A DNA stretch of 64,000 nt from Planococcus sp. MER TA 32b. Its GTDB lineage: Bacteria; Bacillota; Bacilli; Bacillales_A; Planococcaceae. Each line of letters starts with the position of its first letter. The first letter of the stretch is position 1. Positions 25,969 through 35,422 of the stretch are shown in pieces. The notes beneath the pieces are model-generated. The model was not told the DNA's origin, did no database searches, and saw nothing but the letters and a program-made list of their open reading frames with translations. The position numbers were made by a program, and so were the translations under genes. Location: positions 930,001-994,000 of the forward strand of contig JAMCAN010000001.1 of NCBI GenBank assembly GCA_023715185.1, given 5' to 3'.

Positions 25969-28900
25969 GTGTCCAAATTTTACATAAAGCATCCGATTCC
26001 AATAAAAGTTTTTGTGGCCCTGCTGCTGCTGTTGCTGCTGGCGGAGCCGGGAAAAGAACCGGCACAGCCGGCTACGGTGGATGGTGCGGTGGTTTTGTCT
26101 GGATCAGCAGATAAAATTCATGTGGATCACTCTGTTTTCAGTTTGAAGGATCCCGGGAATGCCTATTCAATTGAAGAAGTTGCCAAGCCGCCGCTCCAAT
26201 GGAGTTTCATGCCGAATGATGATGGTATCTTCAATAAGGGATTTACCGATTCTTCCTACTGGATTCAATTCAATATTGTGAATCGGTCGCCGAATGATGA
26301 TTGGCTTCTCGAACTGCCTGTCCCGACGCTGGAGCAGGCTACCCTTTACTCACCTTCAGAGGATGGATCTTTTGCTGCAAATGAAATCGGCAGAGAGGTT
26401 CCGCTGGATGAAAGGGAGTATTATCACCGCAACCTGATTTTCAATCTGGATTTTGCAGGCCAGGAGGAAGCGACCTTCTTTTTGAGGGTGGTATCTGATG
26501 GACCATTGCAGCTGCCTTTGACCATCTGGGAGCAAGAGGCTTTTGAGAATCAGACTAGGGGGACGACAGCTTTGGTCGGCTTGCTGGGGGGCATCGGCAT
26601 CGTGCTTTCAATTTATTATTTGAGCCAGTTTATAAGACATCGGCAACGGGTTTATCTGTATTTTATGGTTTTTGCCTTATCGGTCTCCTATGGACTTTCT
26701 GCTATGGCCGGATTGACACTTTCCTATATTTGGCCGGAATATTTCTGGATGGATGGGAAATTGGTATATGCAAGTATAGGCATCACCAGCATCTTTACAC
26801 TGTTATATACCGAAAGCTTTCTGGATACAAGACGCCATTTTCCTGCCTCAAGAAATATCATTAAAGGGCTGGTATGGATGAACGGGGCCCTGATTACCGC
26901 CTTGTTCTTCTTTGAAAATATCATCAGGATGATCATGCCGTGGTCGCTGTTGGCCAGCGCTGTCCTGATGCTTGCAATCTCTGCCGCCAGCTGGAATAAA
27001 GGGATTAAATATGCCCGGTACTATACAGCGGGATCAGTTCTCTTTTTGGTCGGTACAGGCACTGCCGTTTTACAGATGTTCGGGATCAGCCCATTGAGCT
27101 TCGAGGCGAAAAATTCAGTATACCTTTCAATTGGAGTATCAGTTTTCCTGGCTGCGCTGTCATTATCAGATAAGGAAGCGGCTAAGATTAACGATAAGAT
27201 AAAAAGAGAAAAGAAAGCAGTCGAACGGCAACGCCTGGCAATGGAATCGCTGAAACACGCAAATGAAAGGAAAGATGAACTGCTGGCTATCACTTCACAT
27301 GGTTTGCGCACTCCTTTATATGGGATGATCGGAATCGCTGAAACCTTGCAGGAGTCAAACACCGGAAGAATATCGCCGGCAGTGCATCAGCAACTGGGCG
27401 CCATTGCTGAAAATGGCAAGAAACTTGCGCGCATGATCAATTCCATTTTGGATTTTTCCAAGTTGAAGCAGAATTCTTTGGATATTCATGTTGAACCTGT
27501 GAAAATCCATAAACTGACAGAGAATGTTCTTGAAATATGCAAACCATTAGTGAAAAATGACGAAGTTCGGCTATATGAGACTGTGCCGCATAATCTGCCT
27601 GAAGCAATTGCGGATCCGGATCGTTTTCAGCAGATTCTTTATAACCTGGTCGAGAATGCGATAAATCATACGAAATCCGGAGAAATCGTCATTTCCGCAA
27701 AAAAATCAGGCAAGCAGATTTTGGTCTCTGTCAGAGACACTGGAAAAGGAATTGAACAGGAAAAATTACAGACATTATTCGAAGCTTTCCATAAAACGGA
27801 AGAGAATACTGATAAGAGAGGGACTGGCATCGGGCTGAATATTACAAAACGATTGGTTGAACTTCATGGAGGGTGGCTGAAAGTCGAATCAGCAGCAGGT
27901 TCCGGTTCAACCTTCAGCTTTACATTGCCTGTCTATTCGCCGAATGATAATGAGCATATTGTTCTTCCGGAGGTACAGACGATAGAAGAACTCAGTGCGG
28001 CGGAAATAACTGAAACGGTAACAGCCCGCAGAAAAATCGGAACCCAGATTAGCGTGCTGGTAGTGGACCAAGTGGAAGTCAACCGGCAGATGCTGATTTA
28101 TCAATTAGAGCAGGAAGGTTATTCTGTTTATGGCGCGAGCGGAGGGATCGAAGCTATCCGGTTATTGGAGAATCAGCCGATTGATCTGGTAATTCTCGAT
28201 TGGTCGCTCGACGATATGAGCGGAGACGAACTGTGCCGCCATATCCGCAAGGATTATACGTTGACAGAACTGCCGATTCTGATGCTTTCAGAACGTACGG
28301 GATTGCGTGAGAAAACCGAGGCGTTTACTGCCGGAGCGAATGACTATCTCCTGAAGCCTTGTGATAAAGAAGAATTTCTGCTTCGAGTGGATACCCTGGC
28401 GAATCTGCGGACACTGACACAGGAAATTACAAGTTTGAATTATTTTTTGGAGCGCAACGTAAAAGAACGGACGATGGCGCTTGAAATCACCAATATGAAC
28501 CTTGTTACAGTGAATGATGAAATACAGGAAATCGAAAAATCACGCAATGAAATGCTATCGACAATTTCCCATGAGCTGGGTACTCCCATCACACTTATCC
28601 ATAGCTATATCCAGGCGGTTAAGGAAAGCATCATCGATGAAAAAAATCCGAAATACCTGGATATGATACACAATAAATTATTGATGCTGGAACGGCTGAC
28701 GGAAGACCTGGTGGAATTAGCGAAATATAAATCGGGTAATATGACGCTGCGCTTCGAAAATGTCCGCATCGGAGATTGGCTGGACAGGCTGATCCAAGGG
28801 ATGGAAGCGGATGTGACCCAGAGCGGCAGGATATTCGAATACGTCGAAACCGGAAGAGAAGAATGGCAGGATAATTATTATTTATCCATTGATGTAAACC

Positions 28901-29268
28901 GGGTGGATCAAGTTTTTTCAAATATACTCTGGAATGCGGTTAAGCATACTTCTTCCATCGACGGCAAAATTTCCATCAGCACAGAGATCATCAGCCGCGG
29001 CAAGGAAGGGGCCGTCCTTGGCCAAGAGGATTTTGACGGTGAAGTCATTATAAAGGTTTCAGATACCGGAAACGGCATACCCGAAGATATCCTGCCGCAC
29101 GTTTTTGACAGATTCTTTAAAATGGATGTCCCCAATAAGCAGCAGGGAAGCGGACTTGGTCTGGCAATCGCCAAAGAAATCATTCTTTCGCATAAAGGCG
29201 AAATTTGGGCGGAAAGTGAAGTGGGGAAAGGAAGCACATTCTATATCGCATTTCCTTTGACGATTTAA
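25969..29268 (+). CDS. 7TM-DISM hybrid sensor with two kinase modules and internal receiver
   Basis: About 1099 residues. Signal-anchor helix (12-28), extracellular 7TMR-DISMED2-like beta domain (~50-180), seven membrane helices (~200-400), HisKA-HATPase 1 (~435-660), receiver (~690-805), HisKA-HATPase 2 (~855-1097). The first H box is SHGLRTP (His444), with Gly where almost all HisKA kinases have the catalytic Glu or Asp; the second is SHELGTP (His868). The receiver keeps Asp744 and the LLKP Lys, but its acidic pair reads DQ. DISMED2 domains commonly sense carbohydrates. GTG 25969 follows GAGGT; its partner regulator starts 21 bases after the stop. Confidence 0.9.
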   Translation: MSKFYIKHPIPIKVFVALLLLLLLAEPGKEPAQPATVDGAVVLSGSADKIHVDHSVFSLKDPGNAYSIEEVAKPPLQWSFMPNDDGIFNKGFTDSSYWIQFNIVNRSPNDDWLLELPVPTLEQATLYSPSEDGSFAANEIGREVPLDEREYYHRNLIFNLDFAGQEEATFFLRVVSDGPLQLPLTIWEQEAFENQTRGTTALVGLLGGIGIVLSIYYLSQFIRHRQRVYLYFMVFALSVSYGLSAMAGLTLSYIWPEYFWMDGKLVYASIGITSIFTLLYTESFLDTRRHFPASRNIIKGLVWMNGALITALFFFENIIRMIMPWSLLASAVLMLAISAASWNKGIKYARYYTAGSVLFLVGTGTAVLQMFGISPLSFEAKNSVYLSIGVSVFLAALSLSDKEAAKINDKIKREKKAVERQRLAMESLKHANERKDELLAITSHGLRTPLYGMIGIAETLQESNTGRISPAVHQQLGAIAENGKKLARMINSILDFSKLKQNSLDIHVEPVKIHKLTENVLEICKPLVKNDEVRLYETVPHNLPEAIADPDRFQQILYNLVENAINHTKSGEIVISAKKSGKQILVSVRDTGKGIEQEKLQTLFEAFHKTEENTDKRGTGIGLNITKRLVELHGGWLKVESAAGSGSTFSFTLPVYSPNDNEHIVLPEVQTIEELSAAEITETVTARRKIGTQISVLVVDQVEVNRQMLIYQLEQEGYSVYGASGGIEAIRLLENQPIDLVILDWSLDDMSGDELCRHIRKDYTLTELPILMLSERTGLREKTEAFTAGANDYLLKPCDKEEFLLRVDTLANLRTLTQEITSLNYFLERNVKERTMALEITNMNLVTVNDEIQEIEKSRNEMLSTISHELGTPITLIHSYIQAVKESIIDEKNPKYLDMIHNKLLMLERLTEDLVELAKYKSGNMTLRFENVRIGDWLDRLIQGMEADVTQSGRIFEYVETGREEWQDNYYLSIDVNRVDQVFSNILWNAVKHTSSIDGKISISTEIISRGKEGAVLGQEDFDGEVIIKVSDTGNGIPEDILPHVFDRFFKMDVPNKQQGSGLGLAIAKEIILSHKGEIWAESEVGKGSTFYIAFPLTI

Positions 29269-29289
29269 AAGATTTTCAGGAGGGATAAT

Positions 29290-29985
29290 ATGAGCGAAGC
29301 CACTGTGATGATTGTTGAGGATGAAGAAGGCATCCGCGAATTGATCCGGTTATTTCTGATTAAAAAAGGATATCGCATCATTGAAGCGGAAGACGGTTAT
29401 GAAGCAATGGACCAATTGGCGAAAGAAAATGTCGACCTGATTCTATTGGACATAGAAATGCCGGGTATGAATGGTTTGAAAACATGCGAACAAATTCGCC
29501 TTCAGACAAAAGTGCCGATTCTTTTTGTCAGTTACCTGAAGGATTTGAACCATAAAATCCAGGGTTTGGATGCGGGGGGCGATGATTACATCACTAAACC
29601 TTTCGATTTCAATGAACTTGAAGCCCGCATCAAAGCGATACTCCGACGCAATGGCTGGTCGAATGGAGAAGAAGACAGACTGTCTGTGCTTGAATATGAT
29701 GATCTTCAAATCCATCTTGACGCCAGGGAACTCTATGTTGCTGGAAAACCGGTGAAATTATACCATAAGGAATTTCAGCTGCTTTTGCTTCTGGCGCAGA
29801 CGCCGAACAGGGTGTGGACCGCAGAGCAATTATATGATCACGTTTGGGGCTATTATTCGGAAGGAGATATTCAAACCGTCAAAGTCCATATCAGCAACCT
29901 GCGCAGGAAAGTGGAGAAGGATCCCGCCAAGCCCATTTATATCCACACAGTCAGAGGATTCGGCTATAAGTTTACTGTGCAGTGA
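29290..29985 (+). CDS. OmpR/PhoB-family response regulator
   Basis: A 231-residue regulator. The receiver domain has the acidic pair in VEDEEG, phosphoacceptor Asp54 (LLDIEMPGMNG) and the Lys of ITKPFD. The usual Thr/Ser of the fourth strand is Ser in LFVSYL. The C-terminal winged helix (~130-230) ends with VKVHISNLRRKVEKDPAKPIYIHTVRGFGYKF, the recognition helix and wing. AGGAGGG precedes the ATG. It is encoded immediately after the hybrid kinase and is its obvious output. Its DNA sites may be tandem direct repeats as in the OmpR family, but none is established here. Confidence 0.95.
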   Translation: MSEATVMIVEDEEGIRELIRLFLIKKGYRIIEAEDGYEAMDQLAKENVDLILLDIEMPGMNGLKTCEQIRLQTKVPILFVSYLKDLNHKIQGLDAGGDDYITKPFDFNELEARIKAILRRNGWSNGEEDRLSVLEYDDLQIHLDARELYVAGKPVKLYHKEFQLLLLLAQTPNRVWTAEQLYDHVWGYYSEGDIQTVKVHISNLRRKVEKDPAKPIYIHTVRGFGYKFTVQ

Positions 29986-30030
29986 CTGAGTCAGCGCAAT
30001 ATGCATGTCAATTGAAAATATACTGAAGAA

Positions 30031-30067
30031 AAGCTGGGGAGAGCTATTCCACAGCTTATTTTTTTTG
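30031..30067 (+). terminator. Terminator of the kinase/regulator operon
   Basis: AAGCTG (30031-30036) pairs with CAGCTT (30052-30057) with an inner GGGA/TTCC, and is followed by eight or more T. Confidence 0.82.
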
Positions 30068-30199
30068 TGTTTTTCAGTGATTGGATTAGATTTCCCCAAT
30101 TATTAGAATTGTTAAACTAATTTAACTTGATTTTAACCTTGTCTATTTAGTATTGGCTCTAATGAACGAGTAAAAATGAGAGATAAAGGAGGAACTATC

Positions 30200-30622
30200 G
30201 TGATTGAAAACAATATTAAATTGCCGGAAGAAAAACGGATTCAGAATTTTGAGAGCCAGACTGTTTTCAAACGGCCGCAACACGCGGACATAAGAATTCC
30301 CGCCGAAACATCCCTCGGACTATCGGAAAATATCGCGGGATCACTCACTTATTTATTCGGCTTCATCTCAGGCTTCATCATGCTGCTGGTGGAGCGTGAA
30401 AATCATTTTGTACGGTATCATGCGCTTCAATCAATTTATATTTCAATTGTATTTGTCACCGTGTATCTGCTGGTTGGCATGGTTCCGATCATCGGCTGGC
30501 TCTCCAGCATGTTCCTGGCGCCGGCGGGCCTCGTGCTCTGGATCATTTTGATGTTGAACGCTTATAAAGGGAAATACTCGAAAATGATTTATATCAGTGA
30601 TTTTACAAATAAACACTTATGA
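30200..30622 (+). CDS. DUF4870-like small membrane protein
   Basis: About 140 residues. A hydrophilic N terminus of about 45 residues leads into GLSENIAGSLTYLFGFISGFIMLLVERENHFVRYHALQSIYIS, the characteristic DUF4870 block (hydrophobic turn, then ENxFVRxHAxQS), followed by two more helices. Function unknown. AAAGGAGG precedes the GTG at 30200, which is preferred to the ATG at 30176 lying ahead of that site. It sits 50 bases before the second exopolysaccharide operon and may be its first gene. Confidence 0.78.
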   Translation: MIENNIKLPEEKRIQNFESQTVFKRPQHADIRIPAETSLGLSENIAGSLTYLFGFISGFIMLLVERENHFVRYHALQSIYISIVFVTVYLLVGMVPIIGWLSSMFLAPAGLVLWIILMLNAYKGKYSKMIYISDFTNKHL

Positions 30623-30671
30623 TGTGTCCCCAGTGAATTTTTAACTCAAACTGAAACCAGAGGTGCATGAG

Positions 30672-31460
30672 ATGAAAAACCCATTGAACATTTTGGAGGT
30701 CTTGAAAAGTATCAGAAAACGGGTTCCGCTGATCCTGCTGCTGATTATAACTTTTATCGCAGCGAGCGGAGCCGTAAGCTATACCTTGATGAAGCCGGTC
30801 TATCAGGCATCCACCCAAATTCTTATCAATCAGAATGATACTGTGCCACAGGAATTCACCACCCAGGATATCAATACGAATATTCAATTGATCAGCACCT
30901 ATAACCTTATCATCAAAAGCAAGGTGATTTTGAACGAGGTCATAGCGGAGCTGAATTTGGATGAAACTTACCAATCGCTTAACGATAAGATAGCGGTCAG
31001 CAATATTGAGAACACCCAGGTGATAACTATTGATGTGACTGATCCGGAGATGGGAAATGCCGTACTGATCGCGAACACGACAGCGAGCATATTCCAGGAA
31101 GAAATTCAGAATCTCATGAAAGTCGACAATGTCAATATTCTGGCATCGGCTGAAGTGCCGCCTGAACCAGTGCCGATAAAACCGGATCCGCTGATGAATA
31201 TGGCCATTGGAGCAGTGCTGGGACTTCTTGTTGGAGCAGGGGTGTCTGTGTTGATCGATCAGCTTAACACTACTGTACGAACAGAAGAAGACATCGAAGA
31301 AATCCAAGGTCTTCAAATACTGGGAATCGTCAGCAGAGTGACGGACACCAAAAGCCCCAAGAAGGCAGAAGAAGTTTATATAGGAAGGGAGTTGGAAGTA
31401 TATGTCGAACAAGAAAAAATCCAGCCGGCAAACAGCGCGAAAATTGGTGGTACGTACTAA
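30672..31460 (+). CDS. YveK/CapA-type chain-length and kinase-modulator protein
   Basis: A 262-residue Wzz-type protein with two membrane helices (~18-40 and ~175-198) bracketing an extracellular loop, and a Pro-rich PPEPVPIKPDPLMN just before the second helix, as is typical. In Bacillales this protein activates the cytoplasmic tyrosine kinase encoded next to it and influences polymer length. The last 20 codons overlap the kinase gene by 59 bases in another frame. ATG 30672 follows AGAGGTG; the GTG at 30663 sits within that site. Confidence 0.88.
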   Translation: MKNPLNILEVLKSIRKRVPLILLLIITFIAASGAVSYTLMKPVYQASTQILINQNDTVPQEFTTQDINTNIQLISTYNLIIKSKVILNEVIAELNLDETYQSLNDKIAVSNIENTQVITIDVTDPEMGNAVLIANTTASIFQEEIQNLMKVDNVNILASAEVPPEPVPIKPDPLMNMAIGAVLGLLVGAGVSVLIDQLNTTVRTEEDIEEIQGLQILGIVSRVTDTKSPKKAEEVYIGRELEVYVEQEKIQPANSAKIGGTY

Positions 31461-32097
31461 TCCGCAATCAATTTCAACAGAACAATATCGCACAATCCGT
31501 ACCAATATCCTATTTTCCATGCCAGCGGATGATATGAAAACAATCCTTTTCACCTCTCCTTCCAAAGAGGAAGGAAAATCGACGACCTGTTCGAATATGG
31601 CAGTCGTGTTCGCCGAATCCGGCAAGAAAGTGCTGATGATCGATGCTGATATGCGTCGCCCGACTTTGCACCATACTTTCCATATGAGCAACAAATCGGG
31701 ACTTTCCAATTTGCTGCTGGGGAAAGGGCGCCTGGCGGATACGATAAAAAGGAGCGGGATTAAAAATCTGGATTTATTATTATGCGGTCAAATTCCAGGC
31801 AATCCAGCCGAACTGCTGCAGTCTTCCGAAATGGATATGCTGTTGAAAGACCTGAGGGAGATTTATGATCTTATACTTATCGACTCGCCTCCGCTTCTGG
31901 CAGTGGCGGATTCAAAAATACTGGCCAATAAATGCGATGGGTCGGTACTCGTTGTCAATACAGGAAAAACAGAAAAAGCAAGTGTTGTAAAAGCGAGAGA
32001 TGCTCTGGTTACAGCGAAAGCGTTCGTGCTTGGCGTGGTTCTGAATAATTTCGATTTGGCGAAAAATCATTTGTATTACCAAAATTACGGCAGTTAA
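31402..32097 (+). CDS. CpsD/CapB-family bacterial tyrosine kinase (YwqD/YveL type)
   Basis: A 231-residue BY-kinase. Walker A is SPSKEEGKSTTCSNMAV (residues ~54-70), Walker A' is VLMIDADMRRP, and Walker B is LILIDSPPLL. A short C-terminal tyrosine cluster, LYYQNYGS, is the expected autophosphorylation tail. It phosphorylates itself and polysaccharide enzymes, needs the neighbouring YveK-like activator, and governs polymer synthesis. The matching CpsB/YwqE phosphatase is not encoded in this window. Its start lies inside the upstream gene, preceded by AAGGGAG. Confidence 0.93.
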   Translation: MSNKKKSSRQTARKLVVRTNPQSISTEQYRTIRTNILFSMPADDMKTILFTSPSKEEGKSTTCSNMAVVFAESGKKVLMIDADMRRPTLHHTFHMSNKSGLSNLLLGKGRLADTIKRSGIKNLDLLLCGQIPGNPAELLQSSEMDMLLKDLREIYDLILIDSPPLLAVADSKILANKCDGSVLVVNTGKTEKASVVKARDALVTAKAFVLGVVLNNFDLAKNHLYYQNYGS

Positions 32098-32126
32098 GCG
32101 GTGAAAATGAAGGACGAGATGAGGTA

Positions 32127-33995
32127 ATGATATTGACGATTAAAAAAAGGTATCTTTTATTATTCACAATTGATTCGCTGATTCTTCTTTCATCCATATT
32201 TCTTTGTTTCCTGTTCCTTTATCCATACGAAAGCGTCTTCAGCAATGAAATACTGCTGATAAGCACGACGACGCTTTTCATTGGCTATCATTCATTCGCC
32301 TGGCATTACAGCCTCTATAAAAAGATGTGGATCTACGCATCGATCGAAGAGCTGAAATCAGTGGTAAAAGCGGTTTCATTCACTCTGTTCGTGGCGATGA
32401 TCATGCAATTCATCTATTCAGGACATCTGTACACAAGAACATTGATGCTGACATGGATGCTGCTGATTCTATTATTGGGCGCGTCGCGGATGTCATTGCG
32501 TATTTATAACGATTGGATGACGAACCGTGAGAAGACTGATAAAAGCCGGACGCTGGTCGTTGGAGCCGGCCAGGCTGGAAGAATGATTGTAAGGCAGATG
32601 CAGCAAAATCCTGAATGGGGCCGAAATCCAGTCGTCTTTGTGGACGATGACCCCCGGAAATGGGGGCTTGAAGTCTATGGCCTTCCAGTAGTGGGGCATC
32701 TTAAGGATATCCCGGAAGTGGTCAGCCCTTATCAAATCGATCAAATTGTAATTGCCATCCCATCGATGTCGCGGAAGGAAATGTCTGAGCTGACAAAGCT
32801 TTGCATCAATTCGGGAGTCAAAACACAGACAATTCCGCGTATAGAAGACCTGATGCTTGGAAAAGTTACTGTCAATGATATTCGGGATGTGAAAATCGAA
32901 GATATATTGGGCAGGGAAGAAGTCAAACTGGAGATGGATGCAATCAAAGAGAAGCTAAAAGGAAAGACGATTATGGTGACAGGTGCAGGTGGTTCCATCG
33001 GTTCTGAAATCTGCAGACAGGTCAGTAATTTCAAGCCCGCGAGCATCTTGCTTCTCGGTCATGGTGAAAACTCCATTTATACAATCGACAAGGAACTGCG
33101 GTCAAAAATTCCCAAGAACATCAAATTAATCCCGATCATTGCGGATGTACAGGACAGAAAAAGAATCTTTGACATCATCGGCCATTATCGACCGGATATT
33201 ATTTATCATGCCGCGGCACATAAACATGTGCCTTTGATGGAAGCAAATCCATTAGAAGCGGTTAAGAACAATATTTTGGGCACAAAAAATGTGGCAGAAG
33301 CAGCTGATGCGGCTGGTGTTGGGAATTTCGTCCTGGTTTCAACCGACAAAGCTGTGAACCCGCCGAACATAATGGGGGCAACAAAACGATTTGCGGAAAT
33401 GGTTGTCCAAAACCTCGCTAAGAAAAGCGAGACGACTTTCGCGGCTGTGCGGTTTGGGAACGTGCTTGGCTCAAGGGGAAGTGTTGTTCCGTTATTCCGG
33501 GAACAAATCGCCAAGGGAGGGCCTGTCACGATAACAGATCCGGAAATGACGCGCTATTTCATGACGATTCCGGAAGCTTCAAGACTTGTGATCCAAGCGG
33601 GGATGCTGGCTTCAGGCGGCGAAGTGTTTGTTCTGGATATGGGTGAGCCAGTGAAAATAGTCGATTTGGCCCGCAATATGATCCGTCTTTCGGGTTATGA
33701 AGAACAAGAAATCAAAATCCAGTTTACGGGCATGCGTCCGGGAGAAAAACTATTTGAGGAATTGCTGGATTCGAGTGAACGCCAATCTGAAAAAGTCTTT
33801 CCGAAAATCTATATTGGAAAAGCGACTCCCATCAGTGACATCGAGTTGACTGCTGTATTGGATAAGCTGCCGGAAATGTCGGAGCAGGAAGTGAAGGAAA
33901 AACTTCTCAGTCTGGCTAACCGGAAATCGCAATCTGTGGAAGAAAATCTCGAAAGTAATGAGAAACAGTGGAACCCCAAAGAGGAATTCGCTTGA
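32127..33995 (+). CDS. CapD/PglF-type membrane nucleotide-sugar 4,6-dehydratase
   Basis: A 622-residue protein with four N-terminal membrane helices (to ~130), a CoA-binding-like Rossmann domain (LVVGAGQAGRMIVRQM, ~145), and a C-terminal SDR domain (~280-560) with the NAD loop TGAGGSIGSE and the active-site segment STDKAVNPPNIMGATKR. Members convert UDP-GlcNAc to the 4-keto-6-deoxy sugar that starts bacillosamine-type pathways. The aminotransferase two genes downstream would act on that product. ATG 32127 is very close to GAGGT; the in-frame TTG at 32133 has better spacing and may be used. Confidence 0.92.
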   Translation: MILTIKKRYLLLFTIDSLILLSSIFLCFLFLYPYESVFSNEILLISTTTLFIGYHSFAWHYSLYKKMWIYASIEELKSVVKAVSFTLFVAMIMQFIYSGHLYTRTLMLTWMLLILLLGASRMSLRIYNDWMTNREKTDKSRTLVVGAGQAGRMIVRQMQQNPEWGRNPVVFVDDDPRKWGLEVYGLPVVGHLKDIPEVVSPYQIDQIVIAIPSMSRKEMSELTKLCINSGVKTQTIPRIEDLMLGKVTVNDIRDVKIEDILGREEVKLEMDAIKEKLKGKTIMVTGAGGSIGSEICRQVSNFKPASILLLGHGENSIYTIDKELRSKIPKNIKLIPIIADVQDRKRIFDIIGHYRPDIIYHAAAHKHVPLMEANPLEAVKNNILGTKNVAEAADAAGVGNFVLVSTDKAVNPPNIMGATKRFAEMVVQNLAKKSETTFAAVRFGNVLGSRGSVVPLFREQIAKGGPVTITDPEMTRYFMTIPEASRLVIQAGMLASGGEVFVLDMGEPVKIVDLARNMIRLSGYEEQEIKIQFTGMRPGEKLFEELLDSSERQSEKVFPKIYIGKATPISDIELTAVLDKLPEMSEQEVKEKLLSLANRKSQSVEENLESNEKQWNPKEEFA

Positions 33996-34048
33996 ATCCA
34001 TTTTTTGTAATTTATTCTGGGTTTCAAATCAGTTTAGGAGGAAATGGG

Positions 34049-35296
34049 ATGCGTAACCTGCAAAGTCAAATATACGAAAATACACCAATCTTCATCCAAA
34101 ATCTTTTGACCAGCTGGAACGGTTACCGTAATTCGCGCAGCCGCTACGGCAACCTGTATTATTCCTTCCTGATTGAATTGGAGAAGCGGCAATATCTAAA
34201 CGAACATCATGCAAAAAAATATCAGGAACAGGAACTTCAGCGTCTTTTGCGCCATGCAATTGGAAAGAGTCCATTCTATAAAGAATTCTATAAAAATATC
34301 GATATTGGCAAAATCAAAACACTGGCGGACCTTAAAACATTGCCGGTCCTGAATAAGGAATTATTGTTTCACAACATCCAGGATGTATACACTGTCGCGG
34401 AAAGTGCGGCGGCGGAAAGTGAAAACAGTTTTGAAAATGGGAATGTCATTAAAATGCTCTATACAAAGGAAGATGTACAGAAGAAAAAAGCGTTTCTTGA
34501 TTTTTTTAAAAAACAGCATGGCGCAGTAAATCTGGAGATGAAAAGGGCCTCATTCAGTTCGAGGCGGATCATTCCGGACAATCAGCCCAATAAAATTTTT
34601 TGGAGAGACAATTACTTTGTCAGGCAGCGGATCTATTCGAGTTATCATTGCACGCCGGAGAATGCGGCGGCCTATATCGAGGATCTGGAAAAATACAAAC
34701 CGGATTTCATCGATGGGCTGCCTTCAGCCATTTACGAATTGGCGAAGTTCATCAATCGCAATAAGCTTATCCTCACATTCAAGCCGGTGGCAATCTTTTC
34801 GGTAGCGGAAGCTGTTCAGCCCGATTGCCGCAAGGAAATTGAGGAAGCTTTCGATTGCCCTCTGCGGGACCGTTACAGTTCTTCAGATGCCGCACCGCTT
34901 GTGATGGAATGTGTTAAAGGCAAAATGCACTATAATCTGTACTCGGGAATAATTGAAACGACAGAAGAAGGTAATATGATTGTCACGAGTTTCAATAATT
35001 ACGGAACGCCGCTGATCCGCTATGACATTGGAGACAGAGTTGAGCTGCCTGTAATGAGTGAACGCTGTGAATGTGGGTCTGTCCATCCTATTTTCAAGAA
35101 AATTCATGCACGTCCATTCCAGCAGCCCAGTTCTGTCAACCGGGGGAATATATCGGCAGATTACAGCCCGGACGACATTCAGCATGTGCCGAGCGAACTG
35201 AATAAATTCCATTTATTCAGAACGGGATTTTTTCTATTTCAGTATGAAGGCCAGTCCGTGTCTTCAGCCATCACCGGGAAAAACGCAGCCGATTGA
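34049..35296 (+). CDS. CapK/PaaK-like adenylate-forming enzyme homologue, ATP loop lost
   Basis: A 415-residue relative of CapK/phenylacetate-CoA ligases. The core matches well: KRASFSSRRIIP, FWRDNYFVRQRIYSSYH, YKPDFIDGLPSAIYELA and the RYDIGD hinge motif. The phosphate-binding TSG/TGG-TTG loop expected just before the TKEDxxxxxAFLDFF segment is replaced by ENSFENGNVIK, and the C-terminal subdomain is short and atypical after the CECGS motif. It probably cannot activate an acid in the usual way. AGGAGG precedes ATG 34049. It lies between a dehydratase and an aminotransferase, so a structural or acyl-handling role in the pathway is possible. Confidence 0.7.
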   Translation: MRNLQSQIYENTPIFIQNLLTSWNGYRNSRSRYGNLYYSFLIELEKRQYLNEHHAKKYQEQELQRLLRHAIGKSPFYKEFYKNIDIGKIKTLADLKTLPVLNKELLFHNIQDVYTVAESAAAESENSFENGNVIKMLYTKEDVQKKKAFLDFFKKQHGAVNLEMKRASFSSRRIIPDNQPNKIFWRDNYFVRQRIYSSYHCTPENAAAYIEDLEKYKPDFIDGLPSAIYELAKFINRNKLILTFKPVAIFSVAEAVQPDCRKEIEEAFDCPLRDRYSSSDAAPLVMECVKGKMHYNLYSGIIETTEEGNMIVTSFNNYGTPLIRYDIGDRVELPVMSERCECGSVHPIFKKIHARPFQQPSSVNRGNISADYSPDDIQHVPSELNKFHLFRTGFFLFQYEGQSVSSAITGKNAAD

Positions 35297-35350
35297 CGCC
35301 TGGGCCAGGGAGCTTATGGGGGACTATAATTATTGAATTGAGGTGCTTTG

Positions 35351-35422
35351 ATGAAATTACGTCGAGATCGTTCAACTGCCATCCTGATATTCCAAAGCAG
35401 TAAAGGTGAAGATGTCTTATGA
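35351..35422 (+). CDS. Short leader-like ORF overlapping the aminotransferase start
   Basis: A 23-codon ORF (MKLRRDRSTAILIF and nine more residues) has a good GAGGTG site six bases before its ATG. Its TGA stop overlaps the next gene's ATG (ATGA). The peptide is not recognised. The layout suggests translational coupling to the aminotransferase, whose own ribosome binding site (AAAGGTGAA) lies inside this ORF. It could also be the remnant of a deleted gene. Confidence 0.45.
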   Translation: MKLRRDRSTAILIFQSSKGEDVL

